Positions 1-9,679 of a stretch of DNA of 30,000 nucleotides are shown piece after piece; position 1 is the stretch's first letter; every line of letters starts with the position of its first letter. This DNA is from Chondrilla cf. caribensis (Eukaryota > Porifera > Demospongiae > Chondrillida > Chondrillidae), in NCBI GenBank assembly GCA_964020155.1, contig OZ026556.1, positions 1,020,001-1,050,000 of the forward strand, in the 5' to 3' direction. A program made the position numbers and the translations under genes. A model generated the notes under the pieces. That model made no database searches, had not been told where the DNA came from, and saw only the letters and a program-made list of their open reading frames with translations.

Positions 1-32
<32 letters not shown>

Positions 33-158
33 TTGTGTGCATGTGTTTGTGTGTGTGTGTGTGTGTGTCTGTGTGTGTGTGTCTGTGTGTGTGTGTGTGT
101 GTGTGTCTGTGTCTGTGTGTATGTGTGTGTGTGTGTGTGTGTGTGCGTGTGTGTGAAA
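1..158. repeat. (GT)n microsatellite in an XPO6 intron
   Basis: Almost pure GT dinucleotides, with occasional TTTG, TCTG and CATG interruptions, run from the window edge to about 18 bases before the first visible XPO6 acceptor (AG at 175-176). Cysteine/valine-rich reading frames across it are artefacts. Confidence 0.97.
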
Positions 159-176
159 ATTCTTGTCTTTGTTCAG

Positions 177-1378
177 ATTCCAGAGCGTATTTCAGTTGCT
201 GCTGGTCAGATGTTATTGACCTTAACTCACGCCGTTCGCCCCCGACAACTCACACAACTACCAATAGTACAAGATTTCATAATGCATGGATTGAAGGGGA
301 CATTCAACCAGCTCCCAAATTTGGTATGTACTCACACAAACCTGTGTTTGCACCATTTATAATGATTACTTTAGAAATTATAATATTTTATACAACTTGT
401 AAGGTGCAATGTACAATAGGGGAAATATAGTTAATAATCCAGGAAATACAGTGTTCATGCATGCAGGAGCTCAAATTTGCACCAATCAATCGATGATACC
501 AATTCATACCAATTTGTTTCTCTCTGTAATCCCTTCCTCAGATACGAAGACTCTCCTACAGAATCGTGTCCAACATTTTTGTCATTCCCTGGCCAGAGGT
601 GGCAAGCTCGCAGCAGGTACGTACATCACACACACATGACTGAGACACTGTATGTTCACTGTACAGATTGTACAAGAGTGAACACTGGTACCGTATGTCC
701 ACTGTACAACGTGTACATGGGTGTACAGCAGTGTAATGTGAAAATCATCTCCACTACGTATGAGGTGTGTACAGGAGCGTACTGTGATGCTATGTGTACA
801 ATAAGCACACAGGTGTATAGTGATCTTCTGTGTACAGTGTGTTCACTGCACAGCAGATACACAGTCATGTAGGGCGTTTAGGGTCATTTGGTGGGCGCCT
901 AGTATAGTAGCCCCCATGGCTAAAGGCTCACCCACGTTAAATAAGATTCCATATCCATATTCATAATCATAGGATAGGATAGGGAATCTTATTTATACTG
1001 GGGAAAACCTTTAGCCCGAAGACTACTTTGCAAGGTACCCACTGTAATAATTTACAGAGTAAAGAATAGGTGAGGTGATGGGTATGAGAACAAACAAGAA
1101 ATGATGACATACACAGTAGACAATGATAACCAAATAACAACAGACAAAAGCAAAAGAAAGAAACAACAACAATAGTCATTGATTAAAATAAATACTAATT
1201 GTGAGTGTGATTTGAATATGAGAAATAAGAGGGAACTTTGTCTGTGTCACATTCCTCAGCACTGGGAGAGCCGTAGTCATGAATTCAGTAAGTTCCTTGA
1301 CGGAGCTATGCATGAGTTCCTAGAGCTCCACAAGATTGAGAGGTTTGGAGAGAGACCAGAAATACTAGTCCAAGGTGT

Positions 1379-1438
<60 letters not shown>

Positions 1439-3425
1439 ATGCTACTTGTTTCTATGCACTTGCTCACAGATGTCTGAGGATAGGTATGTACAGTACCTTC
1501 TGGTCACATATATATATATATATATACATATAAGTAAAATACACTGTTTTGTTACCATATGAAACTGTAGTCTGTACTTAGGTATTGAGCCTCTGATTTT
1601 GGTATATAGCCATTTATCTCAGACTGTTTCCACTTCCATTTACGAAACTTTTTCCATCTTCACTCCTCCCCTGATGTCATGCAACCCAGCGGGACCACTA
1701 GTTCAGAAAGCACTTGGAGTGTTGGAGGACATCGTCATGGGCATCAGCAGTGAAGGGTCTAAATCGAAAAATGTCATGTTTAGTTCAATGAAGAAGTTTG
1801 TGGAATTGTCAGTGGCCTTGTTTCCACACTATCTCACGAATCCTGGTTTGTGTTGTTGTTTTGTTTTGTTGACTTGAGTTGTTGTCTTCTTTCATCCTAT
1901 TGTTATCTTGTGGTCTTCTTGCTATCTTATTGCTATCTTATTGTTGTTTTGTTGTGTTGTTGTTTTCTTGCTATCGTATTGTCGTTTTGTTGACTTGTTG
2001 TCTTCTTGCTATCTTATTGTTGTCTTGTTGTCTTGTGTCTTCTTGCTATCTATTGTTGTCTTGTTGTCTTCTTGTTATCTTATTGTTGTTTTGTTGTCTT
2101 GTTGTCTTCTTGCTATCTATTGTTGTCTTGTTGTCTTCTTGCTATCTATTGTTGTCTTGTTGTCTTCTTGCTATACCACCTATGTTGCACCTCTTGTTAA
2201 ACCTCTGCTGGTACTTGTTTCATGTCTTCATGCTACTCTCCTCTGTCATGTTGATGTTGTGTGCATGCATTTCCTGCAGGTGTATTGGAGAGTATGATGA
2301 CCTTCTTCCACACGGTCTTCAAGTGTCTGAAAGTTCAAGTTGGCTCTGCTCTCACTCAGGCCACAATGGGTACTATAATGAAGTTACTGGAAAGGTATGG
2401 TGCATTCAGTACATGTACAGACCAAACAGTACATTATAGCACATAGGGTACACACAGTACACACATTATGAGCAGTACATACAGTACACACAATACATAC
2501 GTATAGTACATACAGTGAATACAGTACATAGAGTACAATGTCATACAATACATACGTTCGTATAATGAATACGGTACATAGAATACATATAGTACATACA
2601 GTATATACAGTACATGGAGTACGTACATACAGTGAATACAGTGCATACAGTACATACAGTACACACAATACATACGTATAGTACATACAGTGAATACAGT
2701 ACATAGAGTACAATGTCATACAATACATACGTTCGTATAATGAATACGGTACATAGAATACATATAGTACATACAGTATATACAGTACATGGAGTACGTA
2801 CATACAGTGAATACAGTGCATACAGTACATACAGTGAATACAGTATATACAGTACATTTTTTACTGCATATCAGCAATCAATTTTGCTTCAAAGGTATAC
2901 TGTATGATGATTATAGTTTATGCATACAGTATATACGTACAGTACACAGTATATACAGTACACACAGTATATAGTACATAAAGTACATATATTGCAATAG
3001 GTTGTCATCTTTGCTTTGTCTATTGTAGGGACATGTTTCAGAAGATGTTGCTAAGCAACGATACTGTGTGTTGCAATGTAATGCAGAAGTAAGTTCGAGT
3101 CCTCTTTTTATATATTGTGCAAACTCCCTCCATCATGCCATAATCCTGTCTGGCTCTGCTAGACCATTATCGTTGTATATTGTATGCATACAGTATGTGC
3201 CTATTTACTGTACTGTATACTGTCCTTCAGGTTTCTTAGTATGTTGAACGACCAAGTATCTGGACCAGGTTTAGTGGCAAAGCCAGTGTTATCTAACATC
3301 ATTACATTCTGTCTTGAGGTTGTGTATGCCACAGTAGAAAAGGTGGGTGGGAGTGGGTGCTACATGTATGTTCGTGTGTACTTGTGAGTTGTGTGGTGTG
3401 TGTGTTTGTGTGTGTGTGTGTGTGT

Positions 3426-3495
<70 letters not shown>

Positions 3496-3529
3496 ACGCG
3501 TGTGTGTGTGTGTGTGTGTGCGCGCGCAC

Positions 3530-3570
<41 letters not shown>

Positions 3571-4792
3571 TGTGTGTGTGTACGCGCGCTTGTGGTGGTC
3601 TACTGTATCACTGGTAGACATAGACATAGTTGTAACCCTATATATAGGCACATATAATAATATTATGTCTTCCTGATTTCAGATATCCGCTCCAGATGTC
3701 AAGATGGAGTTGTACAAGTTATTTACGCAGATATTAATCCATAATTGGAGGTGTGTGTGTGTATGTGTATGTATGTACGTACTGTATATGTATGCATGTA
3801 TATTATATGTGTATGTGTGTACAAACTGTGTGTATGTATGTGTTGTGTGTTCATGTGCCAGTTATGTGCATGTACGTATGTTCAGTTGAGGTCCAGTGTC
3901 AATAGATACATATTTGCATGTATTCACGTTAATCCATTGTATTATCCATACACATCCTACAGGTTCTTCTTCCCCTCAAATGTGCTGGTACACATGGAAG
4001 GGGAGGAGGACAGAGAGATGGCCAATGTTGAACAGTTTGTTGCCATCATGGACACCTACCTTCAGTCATTCCTTCAAGCAGAGATTGAGCTTTTTAGAGA
4101 AAACCTCAGCTCGCTACAGGAACTCAACAGAAGACACAAACTATTTTCAAAAGTACACACTTCTAACATTTGACCGCACTCCCACGTTTGTCTGCACACA
4201 TGGTTACCTACACTTACACAGTTGCTCAGTTACCATACACACTTTCTCATAATATGGTTTTTTCTTCATTCTACGTTAACCTAGGCGATTTTCAAGGATG
4301 GGATGTTGTCCCTATTTGTTCAAGTACTTCTGGAGGTTCTTGTTCAAAAGTCACATGATCTACTGAGAGAGGAGATTGGGACTTGCCTTCACAGCATGGC
4401 CAATTGCAGTTTTGATCAGTTTCACAGTGAAATACTACCTGCCTTTCTTTGTAAGTTTCAGCAGCTTTCACAAGACCAAAGAGACAAGCTGGCTAGTAAC
4501 TATAAAATGGACAAGGTAATGCATGTCTGTTGTGAGTGTGGCTTGAGTGGTGTGTGTTTGTGTGTGTGGTGTGTGTGCGCGTTTGTGTATGTGTAAGCAT
4601 ATCAGTGTACACACACTCTCACTCATAGTAAACCTATGGCTCATTTCAGTGTTGCTTATTCTACATTAAATAATACAGGATCTTCCAAGCTTCTTAAGCA
4701 ATATTCATCAATTTTCTGGTGATCTTCGCTATTACATTCTCCTCAATTCTGCCATACCACAAGGATCAGTACAGCTAACTGTAAACACATGA
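177..4792 (+). CDS. XPO6: Exportin-6, C-terminal ~460 residues (11 exons; 5' end outside window)
   Basis: Exportin-6 is a Ran-GTP-dependent karyopherin of the importin-beta/HEAT-repeat family that carries actin-profilin out of the nucleus. I read exons 177-323, 542-616, 1260-1374, 1690-1845, 2280-2394, 3029-3088, 3231-3342, 3683-3750, 3963-4152, 4285-4515 and 4679-4792. All have AG/GT borders, the phases agree throughout, and the total is 1383 nt (460 codons plus TGA). Recognised family blocks in order: IFVIPWPEVASSQQ (542-616), VLEDIVMGIS (1690-1845), ELYKLFTQILIHNWR (3683-3750 and into the next exon), FVQVLLEVLVQKSHDLL (4285-4515), and the C-terminal DLPSLLSNIHQFSGDLRYY (4679-4792). Human XPO6 is about 1125 aa, so roughly the last 40% is present. 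Introns hold GT and minisatellite arrays. Family assignment is from recalled similarity; the gene looks intact here and converges on UNC93-like genes. Confidence 0.93.
640..868. repeat. Degenerate TGTACAGTGT-type intronic repeat
   Basis: This intron stretch (between the exons ending at 616 and starting at 1260) is built from imperfect copies of short words such as TTCACTGTACAG, TCCACTGTACAA and TGTGTACAGTGT on both strands. Opposing open frames exist but have repetitive composition and no recognisable protein. Confidence 0.6.
917..1016. repeat. Foldback (MITE-like) inverted repeat in XPO6 intron
   Basis: TAAATAAGATTCC at 938-950 is perfectly inverted at 983-995 (GGAATCTTATTTA). The similarity extends outward imperfectly: GGCTAAAGG near 918 pairs with CCTTTAGCC near 1010. 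The arms are about 34 bp around a ~32-bp centre. No coding content is seen; a target-site duplication is not obvious. Confidence 0.6.
1375..1438. repeat. (GT)n microsatellite starting at an XPO6 donor site
   Basis: About 30 GT units follow directly from the splice donor of the exon ending at 1374, so the donor GT is itself part of the array. A (TA)n tract follows at about 1508-1528 in the same intron. Length change here could affect donor recognition (inference). Confidence 0.95.
1850..2176. repeat. Minisatellite of TTGTTGTCTTCTTGCTATC-type units in XPO6 intron
   Basis: About a dozen imperfect units combine TTGTTGTCTTG and TCTTCTTGCTATC in a variable pattern of roughly 19-31 bp. They fill the intron between the exons ending at 1845 and starting at 2280. 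The + strand is strongly pyrimidine-rich. Leucine/serine/cysteine-rich frames are by-products. Confidence 0.9.
2410..2990. repeat. GTACATACAGT-type tandem repeat with a ~175-bp higher-order duplication
   Basis: The intron between the exons ending at 2394 and starting at 3029 is a degenerate array of TACATACAGTA and TGAATACAGTA words. A block starting at 2484 (gtacacacaatac) recurs at 2659, a ~175-bp unit present about twice. TAC/GTA richness produces tyrosine/cysteine/valine open frames on both strands that are not genes. Confidence 0.9.
3391..3592. repeat. (GT)n microsatellite with CGCG interruptions in XPO6 intron
   Basis: About 200 bp of GT repeat is interrupted twice by alternating purine-pyrimidine CG-containing words (tgcgcacgcgtg near 3490 and gcgcgcacgcgtg near 3520). 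Such sequence favours Z-DNA. It lies inside the intron between the exons ending at 3342 and starting at 3683. Confidence 0.95.
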
Positions 4793-4928
4793 CTGCATAT
4801 CAAGCATCATCCATCTGTCATCAATGTTTATATGTATTATACTTTGCATTGATATCACATTATTGTTTATATTATACATAATATTATATACATAATAAGA
4901 GATGTGGCTTCATAATCCAATGATGAAC

Positions 4929-4934
4929 AATAAA
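4929..4934 (+). promoter_or_regulatory. Poly(A) signal for XPO6
   Basis: A canonical AATAAA lies 137 nt downstream of the XPO6 stop codon. It sits just before the tail-to-tail UNC93-like exon fragment. No other canonical hexamer was noticed closer to the stop. Confidence 0.6.
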
Positions 4935-4978
4935 AAATGCAATGTACACAGATTTGTGGTCTATAATCATAGTCCATA

Positions 4979-5227
4979 TTACATAGACTGAGTCTGTACA
5001 TCTTTTGAACTTTTAGTCAAGGAATTCTTACATGTACCCTCCATGCAACTGGGCTTCTTGATAGGGTCTGTTCCTGTCCATCTCTCTATAGCTACATACA
5101 GCACCACAGAAGGCACTAGGATGCATAACATGGTGATCAAATTGACTTCAACAGATGTGAATGATGAAATGATGAAAACGACAGCACCTCCAATGCCACT
5201 GAGCCCCCTGGCAATGGAAAACACAAT
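4979..5227 (-). pseudogene. Truncated terminal exon of an UNC93-like gene
   Basis: The minus strand encodes a near-identical copy of the C-terminus of gene A: VFSIARGLSGIGG, the last two membrane segments, then AIERWTGTDPIKKPS-type sequence and a stop. Similarity to gene A stops at 5227, inside the exon, and the preceding codons (EEKDRE in gene A) are replaced by unrelated sequence. The tail also differs (KNSLTKSSKDVQTQSM against a longer KNSCSWTRSS version). No exon 1 or exon 2 accompanies it. A possible acceptor next to it (GAACAG before 5232) is in the wrong phase for gene A exon 2, so an alternative last exon is unlikely. I read it as a duplication remnant. Confidence 0.85.
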
Positions 5228-5633
5228 TACCTGTTCAAATATCAAATTCTGCACAGAAGGAGGCTGAAGCTTGCCAGTTATGTGCAAGTATTATTCAAAC
5301 CTTGTATTCAAGTTGATCCTTCAATCATGAATGTAACTCTGCCCCCATAGTAGTGTTGACATCGCTGCCAGCCACGTTAACGCTAGGCGTAAACATGCAT
5401 AAACACGATCCTGGACCAGATCATTCGCTTCCGTGTTACTTGATCATCACCCAGATTTAGAACCAACAATAACGGTATCACATGCACGCAAAATATTATG
5501 CATGTATTACTGAATATATTTTAATAATTTTAGAGGGGGAGGGATGGACTCTGTGACTTTTAGTCTAGCAAACTAGTCTGGCGTAGCCGACCCTTACCTC
5601 ACATTTGTCCGGAGGAATGGGTCCAGCTAGCCA
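5228..5633. other. Unique spacer between the two duplication copies
   Basis: No gene is recognised here. It contains a pyrimidine/purine mix with a purine tract (gagggggagggatgg near 5533). The 14-mer TAGTCTGGCGTAGC near 5574 matches the arm of a small palindrome at 16412-16439, suggesting a fragment of the same element family. Confidence 0.5.
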
Positions 5634-6338
5634 TGTGTTTGTGTGTGGTGTGTGTGCATGTGCATGCATGCATGCGTGTATGTGTAAGCATACGAGTGTA
5701 CACACACTCTCACTCATAGTAAACCTATGGCTCATTTCAGTGTTGCTTAATCTACATTAAATAATACAGGATCTTCCAAGCTTCTTAAGCAATATTCATC
5801 AATTTTCTGGTGATCTTCACTAATACATTCTCCGAGCTCAATTCTGCCATACCACAAGGATCAGTGCAGCTAATTGGAAACACATGACTGCATATCAAGC
5901 ATCATCCATCTGTCATCAATGTTTATATATTATTTAATTATACTTTGCATTGATATCACATTATAATATACAGTATATAGTACGTGATATGGCTTCATAA
6001 TCCAATGATGAACATAAATTATTCAATATTTATAGACTTGTGGTCTATAATCATAGTCCATATTATATAGACTGAGTCTGTGTGGTATTAAGGGTCTGTG
6101 GTACAACTGTTGAACTTCTGGTCCAGCTGCAAGAATTCTTACATGTACCCTCCATGCAACTGGGCTTCTTGATAGGGTCTGTTCCTGTCCATCTCTCTAT
6201 AGCTATATACAGCACCACAGAAGGCACTAGGATGCACAACATGGTGATCAAATTGACTTCAACAGATGTGAACGATGAAATGATGAAAACAACAGCACCT
6301 CCAATGCCACTGAGCCCCCTGGCAATGGAAAACACAAT
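5634..6338. repeat. Segmental duplication, copy 2
   Basis: This is the second copy of the 4550-5227 block, offset by roughly 1.1 kb. Here the UNC93-like side is functional (gene A exon 3 continues past 6338), while the XPO6 side is decayed. The simplest history is a tandem duplication across the convergent XPO6/UNC93 junction. Confidence 0.9.
5770..5887 (+). pseudogene. Degenerate copy of the last XPO6 exon
   Basis: It matches the functional exon at 4679-4792 but is 4 nt longer because of a GAGC insertion (ctccgagctcaattc against ctcctcaattc). It also has a premature TAA where the functional copy reads CGC TAT TAC. The upstream acceptor (ACAG at 5766-5769) is preserved. No upstream XPO6 exons lie beside it, so it should not be used unless XPO6 transcripts read through 4792. 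Confidence 0.9.
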
Positions 6339-7968
6339 CTCTCTGTCTTTTTCTTCAGAGATAATACCCAAGTACACTGCATATGAAAAGGAACAAAAGA
6401 TTAAATAGAATTTAGTACTGAGTATATACCAACACAACCCATTTAAACATTGATTCTTGCAAAATACAAAGATATAATATACACTACATACACTGTATAA
6501 CCACATGTACATACGTACAAAATGCATGTACAAGATGTACAAGTGCACACACATACACATAAAGTTAACACTAAGTCTATATAATATCATTTTGTACAAA
6601 CTTGTTGACAGTGGAAGAACAATCCCGTGAATTATTCCTTGTATCACTGCCCCAGTGAACACCATGTAGTAGCTCGGTTGTCTCTCCCAGAACAACTGAA
6701 AAAAAGCAAATGCACTCTGGAGTCCTCCAAGCACGACAGCCAGTGCCGTACGGGTCACGTACACAGAAATGTGACCTGTTACAAAGCTTGTAACAGCACT
6801 GCTGATTCCCCACACCATAACAACAGGTCCAACAATGCCAACTCCAAGACACTCTGAAACAAAATGCTGCATGAAGAATAAAATAAGATAATTGTACTCA
6901 AAAAGTGGATTGTACTAAGCAGGTATTCTGAAGGTGTAAATATACTGTTATAAGTGACAGCGTTGATATACTCACTTTTGTGAAGATTCCGTTGAAATAA
7001 GACAACTGGTATCCTGCAAATATTGCAATTCCACCAACTGCCAAAAAGGATTTGCTAAACAAAAGATTGAGAGGACGAACAACAACTGTTTTGGTCATTT
7101 GACAAACACAACTTCTGTTCACATGTGGAAGGGATGATTTACACTTTTGACAGCACTTTTTGGGTCTAGGTGGTAGGAACAGGATGAGAATGACTGCAAG
7201 CACACCTAGACCTGTGAACGCTATTGTTAGACCATAATAAGCCCATGGAGATACTGTAGCTAGTTGGACATCACGGTTGCACTGGGATGGTGTACTGTTG
7301 GATGCATTGAAGGACGACCTGTTAACAACAGATACACTGTCGAGCACAAGTTGGTCAGAGAGGAGAAACGCTGAAGCAAGGACTGTTCCGATAACACTCG
7401 CAACCGACAAGGAAAGGAAAAAAAGTCCGTGGAACTTGCTAACGTAATCCCGAGCCGATGCTCCGGTGGTCTTCGATATGGCAAATGCGACGTGAGTGAA
7501 GTAAGACAAAGCTCCCGACCAGAAAAACACTCCAGCTCCGAGTGCGTAGACAACCGCTCCTAGAGGCAGCGTGTACCACGTGGGGTAAATGTTGGTAACA
7601 TAGAAAAACGTATAGCAGGTGAAAGCAGCGACTAGAGAATACTTAGGGTTTAGAATCTTTACTATCGTAGGAGAGAGGAAGAGTTGGGATGGGATGTACG
7701 GGATCCACAACAGAGTCCCCGCTAATTGGCCTAGTTCCTGGTCAAAAGATGTCAATAAGGAGAAAATAGCATAATATCCAGAATAACAGAAGGAAACGGA
7801 GATACAAACAATTAATACTCGGACATAGCCTTGAAATTTTGTGATTCTTTCCTCAGCGGATGAGGAGATTTGACTATCTTTGTCAAAGCCAGGTGACTTC
7901 CTCCTTGTAATTGAGTCTGCTCGGTCTCTAGGAAAGTCGTTACTGTGTTGTTCCTTCGGTAATACCAT
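6063..7968 (-). CDS. UNC93-like multi-pass membrane protein, gene A (523 aa)
   Basis: UNC93 family (MFS-related; founders are C. elegans unc-93, a K+-channel regulator, and vertebrate UNC93A/B1). The exact substrate or partner cannot be told from sequence. Exons on minus: 7968-6976 (ATG at 7968), 6866-6602, 6376-6063; 993+265+314 nt. A charged N-tail (~50 aa) precedes hydrophobic segments; the family pattern IYPTWYTLPLGAVVYALGAG lies in the first half. A large loop with several N-glycosylation sequons (NRSS, NASNST) and a Cys follows, then a Cys-rich stretch (KKCCQKCKSS). Exon 2 starts HFVSECLGVGIVG and carries FWERQPSYYMVF. The C-terminus ends NTTQTQSI. The loop just before intron 1 reads FAGYQLSYFNGIFTK, lacking the GLDKG/GMDQG seen in genes B, C and E. 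Part of exon 3 is duplicated at 4979-5227. Confidence 0.9.
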
Positions 7969-8046
7969 CGTTTTTAGTCTCGTATCATGGGCGCCCGCAG
8001 GATTTTACAGTTTAGTACGCAAACGTTCACAAGCATTGCGAAATCA

Positions 8047-8056
8047 CAAAATGGCC
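8047..8056 (-). promoter_or_regulatory. GGCCATTTTG motif upstream of gene A (YY1-like)
   Basis: On minus, GGCCATTTTG lies about 80 nt before the gene A ATG. The core GCCAT[C/T]TT resembles the YY1 site of TATA-less promoters. Similar words occur upstream of genes B and E. This is a pattern observation only; no binding is shown. Confidence 0.3.
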
Positions 8057-8108
8057 ACAGTTGTAGTGCGGTCGAGGTTTCCAAAAGCTCAGTGATAGAC
8101 TGGTAGTA

Positions 8109-8985
8109 GGGTAAAACGGGGTAACTTACGCTTTTTGACACCTATCAACAGCTCCACTACTTGCACTCCGATGGATCACTGGATTTACATGAAAGTTACC
8201 GTGCACCTAATTTAGTAAAGTAGATATTCACCCTTCATGACCAGTTCGAAATTTGAATATAGCACCATTTCATCGGATAGCAGAATCGTTTTTGTACTAA
8301 CTTTTTTAAAGTGTGGGAAAATGGCTGTCGGGGTAACTTGGAACACTCTGACAACTCGCCATGAAATCATCACAGGAGCTCCAAACAATGACCGGGCATA
8401 CAATAATGCTTTAGAAGAACCCAAATGGTAAACAAAGACTATACTATACTCTGTCATACATAAAGCTCAGTTTAAAGAAGCCAAAACACAAAGGGTACAT
8501 CTCAGCGGGAGCAGGCTGTTCAAGAGCAAATGGAACAGATCCAACGTTGTCTTTGACTGGGCAACATAACTAGGTCAGTACATGCAAGATGGTACCACCA
8601 CTGGCATTCATCACAAGCCACCCAGTCTGTGTCTTTTTCTTCATTGCCACATTCTTGCCCCTCGTGAACGACTATTTTTCGGATTTTGTTGTTGAAAACG
8701 GGATTGCTGCTATCCTCAACCAAGAATGCTATTGAAAATAACTAGGTTTCTGTTGAAAAAAATTATAAGCTCATGTTTTATCTGCGCTTGTTCACTTTTT
8801 GATCGATAACTTCCTCTGGGATATGCGAATAGTCGTGAAACTATCAATGTAACTTTACCTCATACTACCATCATGTATGGTAAACTTTAACCAAAAGTTG
8901 GTACATGTTTGGCAGAATAAGATTGAAGAAGTACAATGAAAAGTGTTCCTAGTTACCTCATGTTCCAAGTTACCCAGCTTTACCC
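8109..8985 (-). mobile_element. DNA transposon remnant with ~19-bp TIRs and TA target duplication
   Basis: The left end GGGTAAAACGGGGTAACTT (8109-8127) is inverted at the right end, AAGTTACCCAGCTTTACCC, finishing at 8985; two positions differ. TA flanks both sides (8107-8108 and 8986-8987), as expected for Tc1/mariner/pogo-type elements. The motif GGTAACTTGGAACA recurs inside, near the right end on minus and near 8333 on plus, like subterminal transposase sites. At ~877 bp it is too short for a full transposase gene plus flanks, so it is probably an internally deleted, non-autonomous copy. It sits between the 5' end of gene A and the 3' end of gene B. Confidence 0.8.
8520..8723 (-). pseudogene. 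PHD-like zinc finger fragment inside the transposon
   Basis: The minus-strand frame contains DWVACDECQWWYHLACTDL followed by RWICSIC, with an upstream ECGNEEKD. The Cys/His spacing and the W-Y-H core are those of a PHD finger, though one Cys of the first pair is not evident. It ends with a stop at 8520 and is closed upstream by a TAG near 8746. There is no ATG start; the first codon of the open stretch near 8723 is TTG. PHD-type fingers are known at the C-termini of some pogo/Tigger-type transposases, so this is probably the surviving 3' end of a transposase gene. Confidence 0.6.
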
Positions 8986-9218
8986 TAGTGATCGATTCAG
9001 GAGCAAATTGTTAGTTTTCGATTAACGCAACATTAAATAACAAAAATATTACGGCTACAGATGGATTCGACTTAAATAAGGCTTGTCCTGCCATTCTTCT
9101 GGACACAGAGCTGTCTACAAGGGATTATTATTTAAAGACCTTATTGGAATTTGGTATGCACTGGTGTATCATCATAATAGATACTCGCGAACACCAGGTT
9201 ATACTGAAAATAATATGA

Positions 9219-9275
9219 CCCTTGATCCGCCATTCCAGCATTCTGCCCGAACAGAATAAAATGGCGGATCAAGGG
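9219..9275. repeat. Perfect 16-bp hairpin
   Basis: CCCTTGATCCGCCATT (9219-9234) is perfectly inverted at 9260-9275, with a 25-nt loop. It is the first of two adjacent foldbacks in the gene A/gene B spacer. No T-run follows and no gene ends here, so a bacterial-type terminator is not meant. Confidence 0.85.
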
Positions 9276-9292
9276 TTGGCTAAGCCTGACTA

Positions 9293-9392
9293 GTTCCGTC
9301 CTAAGTTGATTCCTCAACTTGGACCAATAATTGCATGGAGTGGGCGTTCATTACGGGCACTTACTGGCGTCACAGTCAACTTGGGACGGAAC
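9293..9392. repeat. 17-bp inverted repeat, 1 mismatch, 66-bp spacer
   Basis: GTTCCGTCCTAAGTTGA (9293-9309) is inverted at 9376-9392 (TCAACTTGGGACGGAAC). A further nested hairpin AAGTTGA-TTCC-TCAACTT lies at about 9303-9320, so two alternative foldings are possible. It resembles a small MITE. Confidence 0.75.
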
Positions 9393-9633
9393 ATGGAGGA
9401 TGGACTTGTGGCTATGCAGTTACGTATAATAGTAGGTACATAATAATAATGGTATGGGTCTCATACACTTCAATTATTAGATTATAAATCATCCAGTGGG
9501 CAAGCTATAGAGCTCCACTCTGTAAAATGACTGACCACCTCACACAAGTTCATATTGAAGCATACAAGATCATAAGTAAGTTAGAAACTCATCACAATAA
9601 TTAACTTTAAACATTGGAGAGTACATTACCTAC
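9393..9633. other. AT-rich spacer
   Basis: The rest of the spacer before the B/C duplication unit shows no gene, clear repeat or canonical poly(A) hexamer for gene B on minus. Confidence 0.5.
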
Positions 9634-9679
9634 ACAAATTCCCAAAGTAAAGTTGCAACAAAAAAATTGATAATAGTAT

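Larger units (their letters stand above)
4550..5227. repeat. Segmental duplication, copy 1 (XPO6 end plus UNC93-like last exon)
   Basis: This block recurs at about 5634-6338. The shared part begins in the GT-rich tail of an XPO6 intron and includes the last XPO6 exon, the intergenic gap and the terminal UNC93-like exon. It ends inside that exon, at GGCAATGGAAAACACAAT. The XPO6 side is functional in this copy. Confidence 0.9.

Noticed and set aside
1..430. Long Cys/Val-rich open frames over GT repeats, and His/Thr-rich frames over CA repeats elsewhere (3289-3676, 10447-10824, 13137-14037, 20651-21071)
   Set aside because: Products of dinucleotide repeats, open in several frames on both strands at once; they lie in introns of XPO6 or UNC93-like genes.
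1879..2439. 186-codon Leu/Ser/Cys-rich frame suggesting a membrane protein
   Set aside because: It is the translation of the TTGTTGTCTTCTTGCTATC minisatellite; only its last part overlaps a real XPO6 exon (2280-2394), in a different frame.
2384..2857. 157-codon minus-strand Tyr/Cys-rich frame
   Set aside because: Translation of the GTACATACAGT repeat in an XPO6 intron.
5043..5267. Plus-strand frames at 5043-5267 and 6082-6408
   Set aside because: Antisense shadows of the duplicated UNC93-like terminal exon, which has clear family sequence on minus.
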